This document shows, piece after piece, positions 37,712-48,266 of a stretch of DNA of 64,000 nt. This DNA is from Bradyrhizobium sp. CCGUVB1N3 (GTDB taxonomy: Bacteria > Pseudomonadota > Alphaproteobacteria > Rhizobiales > Xanthobacteraceae): contig NZ_JANADR010000001.1 in NCBI RefSeq assembly GCF_024199925.1, forward strand, positions 7,691,501-7,755,500. The letters run 5' to 3'. The notes beneath the pieces were generated by a model, which did not search any database, was not told where the DNA came from, and was given only the letters and a program-made list of their open reading frames with translations. Both the position numbers and the translations under genes were made by a program. The stretch's first letter is position 1. Each line of letters opens with the position of its first letter.

Positions 37712-39091
37712 TCATGCGGTTCGCGTTGATGCGTCGCCGCCGGTATCGGCGAGGAGGGCTGCAAGCGCCGCACATTGGCTGCGAATGTCGGGTATCGCGT
37801 TGATCTCCCAAAAGGCCGCGCGCGTGAGCGGACCCACCGCGAAGAGGTGGCGCGAAGTAGCGCCAGCGCGGCTGATGACCCCACAATTTCGATCAGTCTC
37901 AATGCCAATGCAGAGCGGATCGACACGGCATAGGCCACGGTCGAATAGACTGCGCACTGCCGGATTGAGCGTCGCGCGCGGATCTTTGACGATGCCGGTG
38001 CAATCGACGACCGCGCCAACCTGGATGTCGAGAGGATCGGAATGCCCCCGCAGGCGGTACTTGACTCTCGCGCCGGTATTGTTGGGCTCGATGCTGGTCA
38101 CCTTTGCTGCCATCAGGGCAAGCTGACCTCTGTCAAGCACCTCGGCAATGCGCGCTTCGACTTCCGGAGCCATCCGATGCCGATGCACGTCCCACCAAGC
38201 GCGTGCGTGTTCGAGAAAGCGGCGTTTCGATGTCTGCGAAAGCTCATGCCACAGCCGCTGGGTGTAGGGCCGAAGGCCGTCGATGACGCTGCGCCAGTCG
38301 CCGCCTTGCGCCGCATTCCGGTCTATGTGGTCGCGAAGCCAGCGCAGCAGGTGATTAATGCTGGCGCCAAAGGGAACTTCCGCCTCCTCAATTCGCAAAG
38401 CATCGATGTGGCGGTGGGGTTTTGCGAGCAGACCGCGCCGTGATATCGCGATGATAAATCCACGATGGCCGTCGCGCAGCAACGATAGGACGTAGTCGAC
38501 CATGGTAAGCCCCGTGCCGAGGATCAGTACGGTTGCCTCGGTGTCGATGTGAGCGGCCGACGGTGGCGCCCAGGGATTCGCATGAGCCGGCAGGTTGGCC
38601 CTCGTATCATGTCCGGTTGCGAGAACGACGTTGTCGGCCATGAGCGATCGGCCATCATCCAGCTTGACCGACACGCCGGCCGGACCCTCGTTAATATCGA
38701 CGCAAGTCGCGTGCAGGATCGACAGACGCCGTGCGTCCGTCGGACCGGAAGTCTGCTGCTCAAGCAAACTGGCCATATAGTCGCCATAGATGCGCCGCGG
38801 CACGAAACAATAGGGATCGGGACACAGCGACGCGTCCGCGCTATGCGCGTTCAGCCAACGCCAGAAGTGATCTGGTTGGTCGGGTAGCGCGCTCATATTC
38901 GAGACGCGTACGTTGAGCAGGTGATCGGGGTTGCCCGTGTGATAGGCAATACCGCGTCCGATATCGGGACGTTGCTCGATCAGCGTGAGGCGTAGATCGC
39001 GAGTCGGCCGATGCAGCAATTGATAGGTCAGCAGGACGCCGCTGGCGCCGCCGCCGATGATGATTACGTGCCGCCTACTGGAACTCGTCAT
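37712..39091 (-). CDS. FAD/NAD(P)-binding oxidoreductase (YdhS-like)
   Basis: A 459-residue flavoprotein. The N-terminal dinucleotide motif is IIIGGGASGVLLTYQLL (about residues 9-25), followed by GRGIAYHTGNPDHLLNVRV, the block typical of the FAD-NAD(P)-binding YdhS/HCN-related family. A second nucleotide-binding motif, VLILGTGLTMVDYVLSLL, is near 190, and a VDCTG block is near 365. No substrate can be named. It points towards the radical SAM gene, and a copy of a direct repeat lies beyond its 5' end. Confidence 0.8.
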   Translation of the reverse strand: MTSSSRRHVIIIGGGASGVLLTYQLLHRPTRDLRLTLIEQRPDIGRGIAYHTGNPDHLLNVRVSNMSALPDQPDHFWRWLNAHSADASLCPDPYCFVPRRIYGDYMASLLEQQTSGPTDARRLSILHATCVDINEGPAGVSVKLDDGRSLMADNVVLATGHDTRANLPAHANPWAPPSAAHIDTEATVLILGTGLTMVDYVLSLLRDGHRGFIIAISRRGLLAKPHRHIDALRIEEAEVPFGASINHLLRWLRDHIDRNAAQGGDWRSVIDGLRPYTQRLWHELSQTSKRRFLEHARAWWDVHRHRMAPEVEARIAEVLDRGQLALMAAKVTSIEPNNTGARVKYRLRGHSDPLDIQVGAVVDCTGIVKDPRATLNPAVRSLFDRGLCRVDPLCIGIETDRNCGVISRAGATSRHLFAVGPLTRAAFWEINAIPDIRSQCAALAALLADTGGDASTRTA

Positions 39092-39945
39092 GTTATCACT
39101 CTACCGATCAACAGCTGGCACCACTGTGCGGTGCCAGGGCGGCTATTCTCTGAAATCTCATGATACGAGGCATCACCATCGATGTGGGGGGCGCAGGTGT
39201 CGCGCGCTGCTCAAAATCGCGCGCCTTTGACCTAGATATAGCCGACAGGTGCGAGCAATGCGGTTCAAGTAGGAAATTGTCTTGTAATTGTCATGTTGGT
39301 CGGTAGCTGCAGTGTTCAACTAGCCCAGATTATTTCCGCAATCGTTGAGTCATTCGACCAAGCTGGCAAAGCCAAAAATATATGCATATGGGTAACATAG
39401 AGCCCCCTTTTTCCAGTTCTCTCGATGATAGCAGGTCCTTGCTCTGGTCGAGAGAGAAAGTCGGCGGTTGGCGTAACTTTGAAATCATCAACACGCCCTG
39501 ATCTCTTTTGTGGGAAGTCGTTATCGAGGCAAGATCGGAGAGAAAAATTCATTTTGCGTGAACCGTGTTGCCGAAGACGTTCAGCCTTCGACCTGGCGAA
39601 AGGTGTTTTGAATGCTCAGTGGGCGTCTCCGCTATCGTGACCGTTGCGGTTTCACGATCACGTCACCGGCGCGAACGGAAATGATCGAACAGTCGGTCAA
39701 GCCGATCATACACGTCCCCGTCCAGCGCCTCGGTCAGATGATAGCCTTCCCCTCACTACCGGGTCCACGCGATGATTTGGGCCGAAAAGTGGAAGAGTGA
39801 GTTTGTCGCCGGCCGAGCGACTTAGGTCGCCGCATCGACCGCGCCGTGACTAGCCGCAGGTCTCTGGGTGGCTAACTTGCTCGAACTTGATCTCGCTGCT
39901 ACCGAAGACCTCTTGCTAGAGTACGGAAAGCTGAGGAATACGCGA
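39092..39945. other. Intergenic region with direct repeat copy B
   Basis: No gene recognised. A 7-8-bp stem CTGGCACC-GGTGCCAG lies at about 39113-39138, just upstream of the FAD gene. The repeat copy at 39347-39565 matches 34268-34475. Confidence 0.35.
39347..39565 (+). repeat. Diverged direct repeat, copy B
   Basis: Partner of 34268-34475: same order of conserved words (CATTCGACCAAGC, TCCTTGCTCTGGTC, AACTTTGAAATCATC). It lies between the FAD gene and the DUF938 gene. Confidence 0.55.
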
Positions 39946-40593
39946 ATGTCCGGCCCAAGACCTGATATCGATCCGCATCCGCTCAGCCCTTATGTTGCCT
40001 GGGCGGGCAACCGCAACAAGGATCCGATCCTGAAAACGTTCGAAGAATTCTTTCCCACGCAAGGTGACGTGCTTGAGCTGGCGACAGGCGCTGGATTGCA
40101 TATCAACTACTTCGCGCCTCATTTTCCGAACGTGCGATTTCAGCCCTCCGACTACGATCGAGACGTCTTTGCGTCCATCAAAAGATGCCGCGCCGGAGCC
40201 GGCAACAAGAACGTTGCCGATCCCATTCTCATTGATCTCACTGTCCCTGCGACTTGGCCAGGCGCCGATGAGCGGCTTTATGACGTCATCTTCGTCATCA
40301 ACATCTTCCAGGTTGCGCCGGTCTCGATCGCCGATGGTGTCGCTGCGCTTGGCGCAAAACTTCTGAAGCCATCTGGTTTCGTGGCCATCTATGGTCCCTT
40401 CAAACTTGACGGGAAATACACCACGCCATCGAACCTGGCCTTCGACAGGGAGATTCGGGCGGCCGGTGTACCCGGATGGAGTCTCAAAGACGTACGGGAC
40501 CTTCAGAGAGCGAACGAGAAGTATGGATTGACGCTCGATCAGAAGTTTGACCTACCAGCCAACAATTTCGTTCTGCTCTTCAGCAGATCCTGA
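39946..40593 (+). CDS. DUF938-family SAM-dependent methyltransferase-like protein
   Basis: A 215-residue class I methyltransferase fold. The SAM-binding motif I is DVLELATGAGLHINYFAPHF (near 45), followed by FQPSDYDRDVF and LYDVIFVINIFQVAP. The combination belongs to the DUF938 family, whose substrate is unknown. The ATG at 39946 is chosen because GAGGA lies eight bases upstream; the frame is open to a GTG at 39868. Base composition and codon use resemble the neighbours. Confidence 0.8.
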   Translation: MSGPRPDIDPHPLSPYVAWAGNRNKDPILKTFEEFFPTQGDVLELATGAGLHINYFAPHFPNVRFQPSDYDRDVFASIKRCRAGAGNKNVADPILIDLTVPATWPGADERLYDVIFVINIFQVAPVSIADGVAALGAKLLKPSGFVAIYGPFKLDGKYTTPSNLAFDREIRAAGVPGWSLKDVRDLQRANEKYGLTLDQKFDLPANNFVLLFSRS

Positions 40594-41120
40594 AGGAGAT
40601 GGCGCGGCCAGTCCTGGAACTTTCTACGCTGGCGCGTTGCGGAGCCAATTCGGTTATGTCAGAGCGATGATCCCGCGTGCCTGCAGGCAATTTAGCACCG
40701 TATCAGCCAACCGCTCTGGTTGCAGGCCTAGTGTCTTCAAATGGACCTCCGGCTCACTCGACGAATAGCGGACCGCTCGACAGCTTGAATGTCTGGCTAC
40801 GGTGCGGCTGCAACCCGAACGCCGCCCACATTCGGCGGATCGTGGTGTGGGAAAAGCCGGTTTCCGCAGCCATCGAGCGGATCGACCAGTGCGTCGCGTC
40901 GGCTGGCGTCGTCCGCAACGTTCGTTCGATCACCGCGGCAACCTGATCGTCGTTGATGGTGCGAGGGCGGCCAGGGCGGGCCTCGTCGAGCAGGCCATCG
41001 CAGCGATCCTTCAAAAATCGGCGGCGCCATTTGCCAACGGTGTGCTCATGGAGCCCGAGTTCGGTAGCCACGGACTTGCTTGGCAGGCCATCCGCACACC
41101 GCAGTATCGCGCGGCACCGC

Positions 41121-42365
<1,245 letters not shown>

Positions 42366-42735
42366 CAGTAACCCCTTGTCCCGCCCCGTTGGGCGGTCGT
42401 TTGCGATGTTTACTTTTGGATTATGTCAGTCACGCCGGCGCGAGATGACGTAGGATTCGTCGTAAAACCAGAGCCCGTTGTGCTTGCGCAGCACGTCCCT
42501 GGCGGCATCCAGAGTGCGGCCGTTTTGAGTCATTTCTGTCAACCGGTCGTCCTCAATCTCTGGCGGCAAATCGACCTAGTGGCGATCACACAAGCGCGTG
42601 CCACATCCCGCCAGGATGCGGCCCGGAATCGTTGGTCGAAGGAAGCTCTATTCTATCGGCGCTCGTGAAACCAAAATTCAGCTCCACTCGTTCAGAGTTG
42701 CGGTCAGGCGCCGCAAGCCCCTGCCAAGTCTCTCA
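42366..42735. other. Region upstream of metK
   Basis: No complete gene. A short minus-strand frame (about 42427-42573, ending LWFYDESYVISRRRD) looks coding-like but belongs to no family I recognise and may be a fragment of a lost gene downstream of the PEP mutase remnant. Confidence 0.3.
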
Positions 42736-42739
42736 AGAT

Positions 42740-43220
42740 CAATGCCGTAGGAAAGCCGGAGACTGTTGGTGCGCCGAAGCTGTGCCCGAGACTGTTGCGA
42801 CACCAGCGTTCATCAACAACGGTGTCGGCATTGAATTCTCCGCTGTCGCCGGTGGCGCGCCGCTGAAGCCCGCAGAGATCCGTGCTAAGAGACGAGCATT
42901 GTCGAAATTTCCGAAGCCGGTATCGCCGTCGACGAGTACCGGCAGCTTGCTCGAGTCCACGATGCGTCGACCACGTCGACGAGTTGGCTCCAAGGGGCCT
43001 CATTGGCATCGCGGAAGCCGAGAGAGGACGCAATTGACAGGCCTGACGCCCAGAGAGCTTTGAAGCCTGCGCGCTGGGCGATTGCTCCGGAAAGTCCATC
43101 ATGGGCTTCCATAATAAAGGAGAGGTCATGGTTCGAGCAAATCTGAGGTTGAAGCATATCGCCAGGTGGCGAGTTAACACCTTGATCGGGTTCGGTTGCG
43201 CGAACAAATCTATGTTGCAC
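42740..43220 (-). pseudogene. Phosphoenolpyruvate mutase-like gene, frameshifted and truncated
   Basis: Minus strand from 43140: IMEAHDGLSGAIAQRAGFKA, LWASGLSIASSLGFRDANEA and SQLVDVV match the N-terminal part of PEP mutase/phosphonopyruvate hydrolase proteins. A frameshift near 42970 moves the reading to another frame, which continues SSKLPVLVDGDTGFGNFDNA, the conserved metal-binding DGDTG segment. Similarity stops about 15 residues later. PEP mutase starts phosphonate biosynthesis, so the island once carried part of a phosphonate pathway. Confidence 0.65.
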
Positions 43221-43600
43221 GCCGAGTATCCTAGGAGGCGTGACCTGCGCCGCCTTGACTAGGCACTGACTGGCACGTCTGCGTGATCTCGATCAATTGC
43301 TAGCGTTGGTAGTTGACCGGAGCACAACGTTGGATGTCGACAACAGTGACGAGGGATCGCTCGCGAGCGTGACAGCCCCGCAGGTTTGCGTGGTCAGCCT
43401 TTGGGAGTGCCAGAAGGTATTCGTTTGCCGCGTCTGAAGTTCCTCAACGGATGTCGGAGCTACGCAAATCGCGCTGTCGCAATCCCGACGTAGGTCGCAG
43501 TGCTTCAAGTCGGTCAAAATCTGGCGATCACTTCAAGTGCTTGTGGTTGGCGACGAATTGTCGCGTGGGCCGTGAGTGGTATGACACTTGCTGCTCTCAT
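43221..43600. other. Intergenic stretch without recognised gene
   Basis: Only short frames without recognisable motifs. Confidence 0.3.
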
Positions 43601-43632
43601 CTCCGAGCCTTGCAAAGTTCTCGGAGGAGCGC

Positions 43633-43960
43633 ATGCACAGCGTCATCTGCGTCAAATGGGTTCCCGAGTCCACGCGAATTCGCGTGCGGCCTCTCACCAA
43701 TATCAGCCAGCGCCCGAGCGGTGACAGTCATGGCTCGCCTCGAACGGCTCTTGTTAGAAGGGGTGCTGGACCTGCGCGAAGAGCTCGATGGCGAAATCAC
43801 TTTCCTCACAGTAACACGCGCAGGCGAACTAGATTCCTTTCCCACGGCGTTGTCCTTGCCTGCCGTGCTCTTTGGCGATCCCGTATTCGCCGGCGGCGGC
43901 TCACCGCCGATCAGCTATGCGTCGGCGGTCGCGATCCCCAAGAATTTGCAGCAGATATAG
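43633..43960 (+). pseudogene. Electron transfer flavoprotein beta (FixA/EtfB-like) remnant
   Basis: The sequence begins MHSVICVKWVPESTRIRVRP, close to the EtfB/FixA N-terminus (MHxVVCIKQVPDSxxIRVxP). After a frameshift near 43720 another frame reads DLREELDGEITFLTVTRAGE and then LFGDPVFAGG, collinear with the later part of the domain. The last third is missing. FixA/FixB carry electrons to nitrogenase, so this may be a decayed copy of a symbiotic gene. Confidence 0.5.
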
Positions 43961-44099
43961 TCCGGCCGAGCTTGTTGTCGCCCGCAAGCAGATCGTCAAT
44001 CGTGAGTTCAAACAGCCAGGTCCCGGCATCAGCCCGACTTGCGCACTGGAGTTCACGCAACTGGTCAAAAATGGGGGGGAGAGACTCGCCGCGCGAGCG

Positions 44100-44451
44100 A
44101 TCGAGTGACCGACTAATGCTCGACCGCCGGATCGGGCGACCCTCAAGTCCATTCAATCTAGGGCGGAATATCGGCCAGGCGTATCCCGCACGATCTACCA
44201 TCGGTCGGGCGTCGAGGGAATTACGCAGACACCGCGATCCAAACCGGCTCAAACGCGCGGACGTTCCGACTTCGCCAGTGTCGGCATCGTATGCAGATCT
44301 AATCTGCGCTGATCCGCTTGCGGTCCGCGGCTGTCGCGGCATTTGCGCGACCGCATGGTGAACTGGAACAGGTTGCGAGCTAGTCTGCGTCCGAAACAAG
44401 CTCAGTCGAACGGCGCAATAGCGGCCTTCTGGCGATCGCGTGAGGCGCCAT
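44100..44451. other. Upstream region of the LuxR-type gene
   Basis: No gene and no clear lux-box palindrome recognised. Confidence 0.3.
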
Positions 44452-45354
44452 ATGAATCTCTTCAGCTTCGTCGAATGCGCGAACCAAACGCAATCTCTGA
44501 AAGCGCTGTTTGATCTGCTTGTGAGCTGTGCAAGTCAAGAGGGCTTCACAGAGGTCACTTACGGAGCGCTCACGTTCGCGGAGCCGCTTCGTCTACCGGG
44601 GTGCCCACCGCCTCTGGTAGCAATGAAGGCTCCGACTGATTGGTGTCAGCGCTATTTGGAACGCAAGTACTATACCGTCGATCCGGTGGTGCGGCGGACA
44701 CCGATGTTTGCGGGACCATTTCTATGGGACGAACTCGCCAAAGAATATCCGCTGCAGGCATGTGAGCAACGCGTACTGGAGGAGGCCAGAGAGGCAGGCC
44801 TGAAGCGTGGCATCAGCGTGCCACTATTTGGGCCATCAGGCCGAATATCTGTGGTGTCATTCGCGTCCCGTTTTGATGATGCCGATCCTCAGGCGAATGT
44901 GAAGCGTCTCAAAGCGCTGGCGTGGCACTTCCATGTTGCATTTGCGGACATCGCAAGGCCCACCGACAGCGCCTGCGATAGGAAAGTGACCCTATCGGAG
45001 CGCGAAAAGGATTGCCTACGATGGGTGGCGGAGGGCAAATCGTCCTGGGAAATCGGTAAGATACTGAATGTTAGTGAGAATACCGTGAATTTTCATCTTA
45101 AGAACGCAATACGAAAGCTCGGCACGGCGAATCGGACTCAAGCCCTGGTAAAGGCGCTTCGTCTTGGTCTTATTGAATTGTCGGCGCCTGCGTTGGCAAC
45201 GCCGAATGGTCGCCTAGCTGGTGTGGCGTCCGCTCGCAGGACTCCCCATGAATGTGGTGAACTGAAATCTGAGAAGGAGCGCGCCTCGCGGCGGTATGGG
45301 CTCAAACGGCTGCGCTTGTCGCCTGAATCGCCCCGAACGTCTACTGGGGCGTGA
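44452..45354 (+). CDS. LuxR-type quorum-sensing regulator (solo)
   Basis: A 300-residue LuxR/TraR-type protein: autoinducer-binding domain (about 10-160) with DWCQRYLERKYYTVDPVV, carrying the conserved Trp, Tyr and Asp of the acyl-homoserine-lactone pocket, then a LuxR HTH (about 175-240) with LSEREKDCLRWVAEGKSSWE and ENTVNFHLKNAIRKL. A polar tail of about 60 residues after the HTH is unusual, since LuxR proteins normally end there. No luxI-type synthase is nearby. The start at 44452 is preceded by GAGG; a GTG four codons earlier is possible. Confidence 0.85.
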   Translation: MNLFSFVECANQTQSLKALFDLLVSCASQEGFTEVTYGALTFAEPLRLPGCPPPLVAMKAPTDWCQRYLERKYYTVDPVVRRTPMFAGPFLWDELAKEYPLQACEQRVLEEAREAGLKRGISVPLFGPSGRISVVSFASRFDDADPQANVKRLKALAWHFHVAFADIARPTDSACDRKVTLSEREKDCLRWVAEGKSSWEIGKILNVSENTVNFHLKNAIRKLGTANRTQALVKALRLGLIELSAPALATPNGRLAGVASARRTPHECGELKSEKERASRRYGLKRLRLSPESPRTSTGA

Positions 45355-46089
45355 CTGCGACCGATTGGCGCTGCCATTCGTTCGGCCGTCGTCAGTAGAT
45401 GTGCCTGTCCTGGTGAACATTTACCGCGCTCGCAAGATCGCTTGCGCTGCAGCATCGCCGGGCCGACTGCACGTCTGGCCATTCTTGATAGCTGGTAGTG
45501 CAAAATGCGACTAGGCAATGTGAGAGTTCCTGAAGTAGCGGCGTTCGATGATGCGGCAAAAATATTGCGGCGAGATGGATTTGGTTTTCGGGAGCGAATA
45601 TGCCTTGCCCAGGTGCTCCTCGCACTATTCGAATGCTACCGGCGTACACTGCAGATCGCACATCATCGCCACTTTGCCGATCACGCCAAAGAGCTGGTTT
45701 AGGTGTACTTCGCGGGCAGGATGACGTCCGCTTTTTGGTTGCCGGAATGCAAACCGCCGGAATTGATGCTTCCAATACAGCAAAAAGCAGCAACGTGCAT
45801 ACAAGCCCATTTTTAGTCGCTCGATTACCGAAACCGAAGCTTTTGCGGATACCGACACTGACACGTCGAGCGTAGTATTGAACCGATCATATCATCGCGC
45901 CTTGCGCGCTCGGTGTCGTTCAGCACTTCCGCACCGACGTCTCCCCGGGCCCTCGGAACGGACCTCAAATATATTGAAGCTGGCACTTTCCAAAAAAAGG
46001 CACGCAAGTGCCGACATCCAAATGAATAGCTCAAAGAGCCCCGGCCCAAGGGTCGGAGCTCTCGATCGCGATTGCAGGTGAGAAGATCG
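45355..46089. other. Intergenic region without recognised gene
   Basis: About 0.73 kb between convergent genes. Short frames on both strands lack recognised motifs. Confidence 0.35.
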
Positions 46090-46836
46090 TTATTTGAGGA
46101 CGACAGGCCAGCCAAACTTGTAATTGAGCCGCGCGGTTAGGAGATCGAAATCTTGGAGGATGCGATCGTTCCCAAGCGTACCACCTCCAACGGCTGCGAA
46201 GCTCACGTCGCTGGTCGGCATGAACACGTGGTCGTACTCGACACCAGCTGACCAGTTCGGCGTCAGGTTGATCTCGAGCCCAGCACCAACGGCGCCCCCC
46301 CAACGTGTGGTGTCCGCGCTGCCAAGCTGCGTGCCTGGAGGAACGGAGTTGATCTGATAGTTGCTGCTCACTACGGCGGCGCCCCCTTTGGCATAGAGCA
46401 GCACGTTGCTGATGGCATAACCGATCTGGCCAGTCATCAAGCCAAACGCGTCTACCCTCGTGTGATTGCTATTAGCCGGAAAGGCCGTGCTGACATTGGA
46501 GCCGTTGAAATCGGCCCAGTTGCCCTGGCCTTCGACGCCAAGCACTGTCTGGCCGATCTGCCAGCGATAACCGATCTGCCCGCCGACCGTACCGCCGCTT
46601 GCGTCGTGGGAGCCCTCAGGGGTCGTGCCTGCGAAATCCCAGGAGCTATGGCTCGAACCCCAGCCGCCGTTGATACCAGCATAGAAACCACTCCAGTCGT
46701 AGAGCGCGACCGCGACCGGTGCCGGCGTCGGTGGCGCCTTGGTGTAGACGGGCTGTGCAGCGAGATCCGCAGCGAATGCAGGCGCCGCAGCGCTGAGTGC
46801 GACGATGCTCGCAGTCATAAGCAACAAGTTCTTCAT
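46090..46836 (-). CDS. Omp25/31-type outer-membrane beta-barrel protein
   Basis: A 248-residue protein with a signal peptide (MKNLLLMTASIVALSAAAPAFA, cleavage after AFA), a short proline-rich linker, then an eight-strand barrel of the OmpA-like/Omp25 type: YDWSGFYAGINGGWG, GGQIGYRWQIGQTVLGVEGQ, GLMTGQIGYAISNVLLYAKG and AGVEYDHVFM. It ends in the aromatic-containing strand LNYKFGWPVVLK. Such porin-like proteins are abundant in Rhizobiales. GGAAGAAG precedes the ATG. Confidence 0.88.
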   Translation of the reverse strand: MKNLLLMTASIVALSAAAPAFAADLAAQPVYTKAPPTPAPVAVALYDWSGFYAGINGGWGSSHSSWDFAGTTPEGSHDASGGTVGGQIGYRWQIGQTVLGVEGQGNWADFNGSNVSTAFPANSNHTRVDAFGLMTGQIGYAISNVLLYAKGGAAVVSSNYQINSVPPGTQLGSADTTRWGGAVGAGLEINLTPNWSAGVEYDHVFMPTSDVSFAAVGGGTLGNDRILQDFDLLTARLNYKFGWPVVLK

Positions 46837-47486
46837 TTCGAGCTTCTTCCATTAGAGGGCCCCCGGCCGCGCGCGTCATAACAGCGCCACCGCGAATTGC
46901 TGTAACTGCGGCGCAACATTCACTCTCAAAGAATCGGCTTGATTCTGACGCTGCGTGAGGTTGTACGCTTGAATATCACTAACAATGAACGCAGCGATCT
47001 GTATCAGATGCGTACAGGAGTTTCGACAATGTAATTGGTGGCGGTGTGTCGAAGCTCGTTGACGAAGGACGGCCACCGTATGCGTTCGGTGATGGACAAC
47101 AATAGGAGTGCGCCACGAGTGAATTTAGATGTCAATGACAACTCGTGTGCTTTCCTCGAAGCTGTCGTGTCCATCTGTGAGGATAAGCGCGGCGTGGATG
47201 CCATGCTGTATCGGCAATTGGTTCATGGAGAGCTGCGTGGTGGGTCATCACCGCCTCCATCGCACCGACAGGCCGCGCGCGAAATGATTCCCTATACTGA
47301 ACCGGACTAGCAGCTCGATAATGCTTTGCTGCATGCGTAGCAGCGAACGTCAGAGTGCCGATGAACTGTGCGTCTTCGGCCCTTCAGACACAGCGATATC
47401 TGAGATGGATGGAGCGCAGGTCTCCGATGGGGTCGTGAACCTGGCAATGCACATTTTGGGAGCAACTTCCTTTTTCGATCTGATCC
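46837..47486. other. Intergenic region; one small unassigned frame
   Basis: A plus-strand frame of up to 91 codons (47035-47310; inner ATG at 47092) has ordinary composition but no recognised family and no strong ribosome binding site. Nothing else is recognised. Confidence 0.3.
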
Positions 47487-48266
47487 CTACGAGTCCAATT
47501 TGCGCCACGGGATGAGCATGCTGACTTGTTTTTTGTATTGGCCGTACTGCTCCCCAAACAGCTGGAGAAGATCCTGCTCTTCGAAGAAAATCCCGACAAA
47601 GATGTAGGTGGTGGTCACGGCTGCAAACATTAAATGCCCGATTGTCATCACTGGCGCAGCCCAGAGCGCGATGATGAAGCCGAGATAGATGGGATGTCGC
47701 ACGAATTGGTAGTACAGCGGCGTCCGGAACTGCTGCGCGACTATGCCGCGCCCCCTGAGATTGGCGATAACGTGACGCAGTCCGAACAATTCGAAATGAT
47801 CGATCAGGAAGGTGCTGGCGAACACCAGCGTCCAGCCGATGAATGATAGGGTCCCAATCATTACGGATACGTCGGGGTCCTCGACGTGCCAAATAACCGC
47901 TGGAAGCGGCCGCCACTGCCAGAATAGCAACATGAGGCAAAGGCTCGCGATTAGCACGTAAGTACTTCGTTCGATGTAGTTCGGGACATATCGTGTCCAC
48001 CAGTTCTTGAACCACTTGCGCGCCATGCCGGTGTGCTGGATGGCAAACAGAGCCATCAACAACGTGTTTATGGAAAGCGCGTCGACGACGGACGTGTAAG
48101 GCCCCGTGTCAATCGTCTTTGGCACGCCTATGCCGCTTACGAAGCCGACAGTGTAGACAATGGTGACAAGAAAAGCCGCGTAAGCGAGCAAGCCGTATAG
48201 AACAGCGATCAATCGTAATGATCGATTCTGGGAAGCTGCGTGGCCGATGGACTTCACCTTAAGCAT
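47487..48266 (-). CDS. mddA: Methanethiol S-methyltransferase-like membrane protein (MddA)
   Basis: A 259-residue membrane protein with about six hydrophobic segments and the block FVRHPIYLGFIIALWAAPVM characteristic of isoprenylcysteine-methyltransferase-like/NnrU-like enzymes. LFAIQHTGMARKWFKNWWTR and STYVLIASLCLMLLFWQW match the MddA branch, which methylates methanethiol with SAM to give dimethyl sulphide. MddA has been reported from Bradyrhizobium. GGAG lies seven bases before the start. NnrU-type function is the main alternative. Confidence 0.75.
   Translation of the reverse strand: MLKVKSIGHAASQNRSLRLIAVLYGLLAYAAFLVTIVYTVGFVSGIGVPKTIDTGPYTSVVDALSINTLLMALFAIQHTGMARKWFKNWWTRYVPNYIERSTYVLIASLCLMLLFWQWRPLPAVIWHVEDPDVSVMIGTLSFIGWTLVFASTFLIDHFELFGLRHVIANLRGRGIVAQQFRTPLYYQFVRHPIYLGFIIALWAAPVMTIGHLMFAAVTTTYIFVGIFFEEQDLLQLFGEQYGQYKKQVSMLIPWRKLDS

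Noticed and set aside
39110..39140. RpoN (-24/-12) promoter at TGGCAC
   Set aside because: The TTGC half is not matched; the sequence is better explained as a small inverted repeat.
42366..42420. SAM-responsive riboswitch upstream of metK
   Set aside because: A GC-rich hairpin is present, but no known SAM or SAH riboswitch consensus could be matched by eye.
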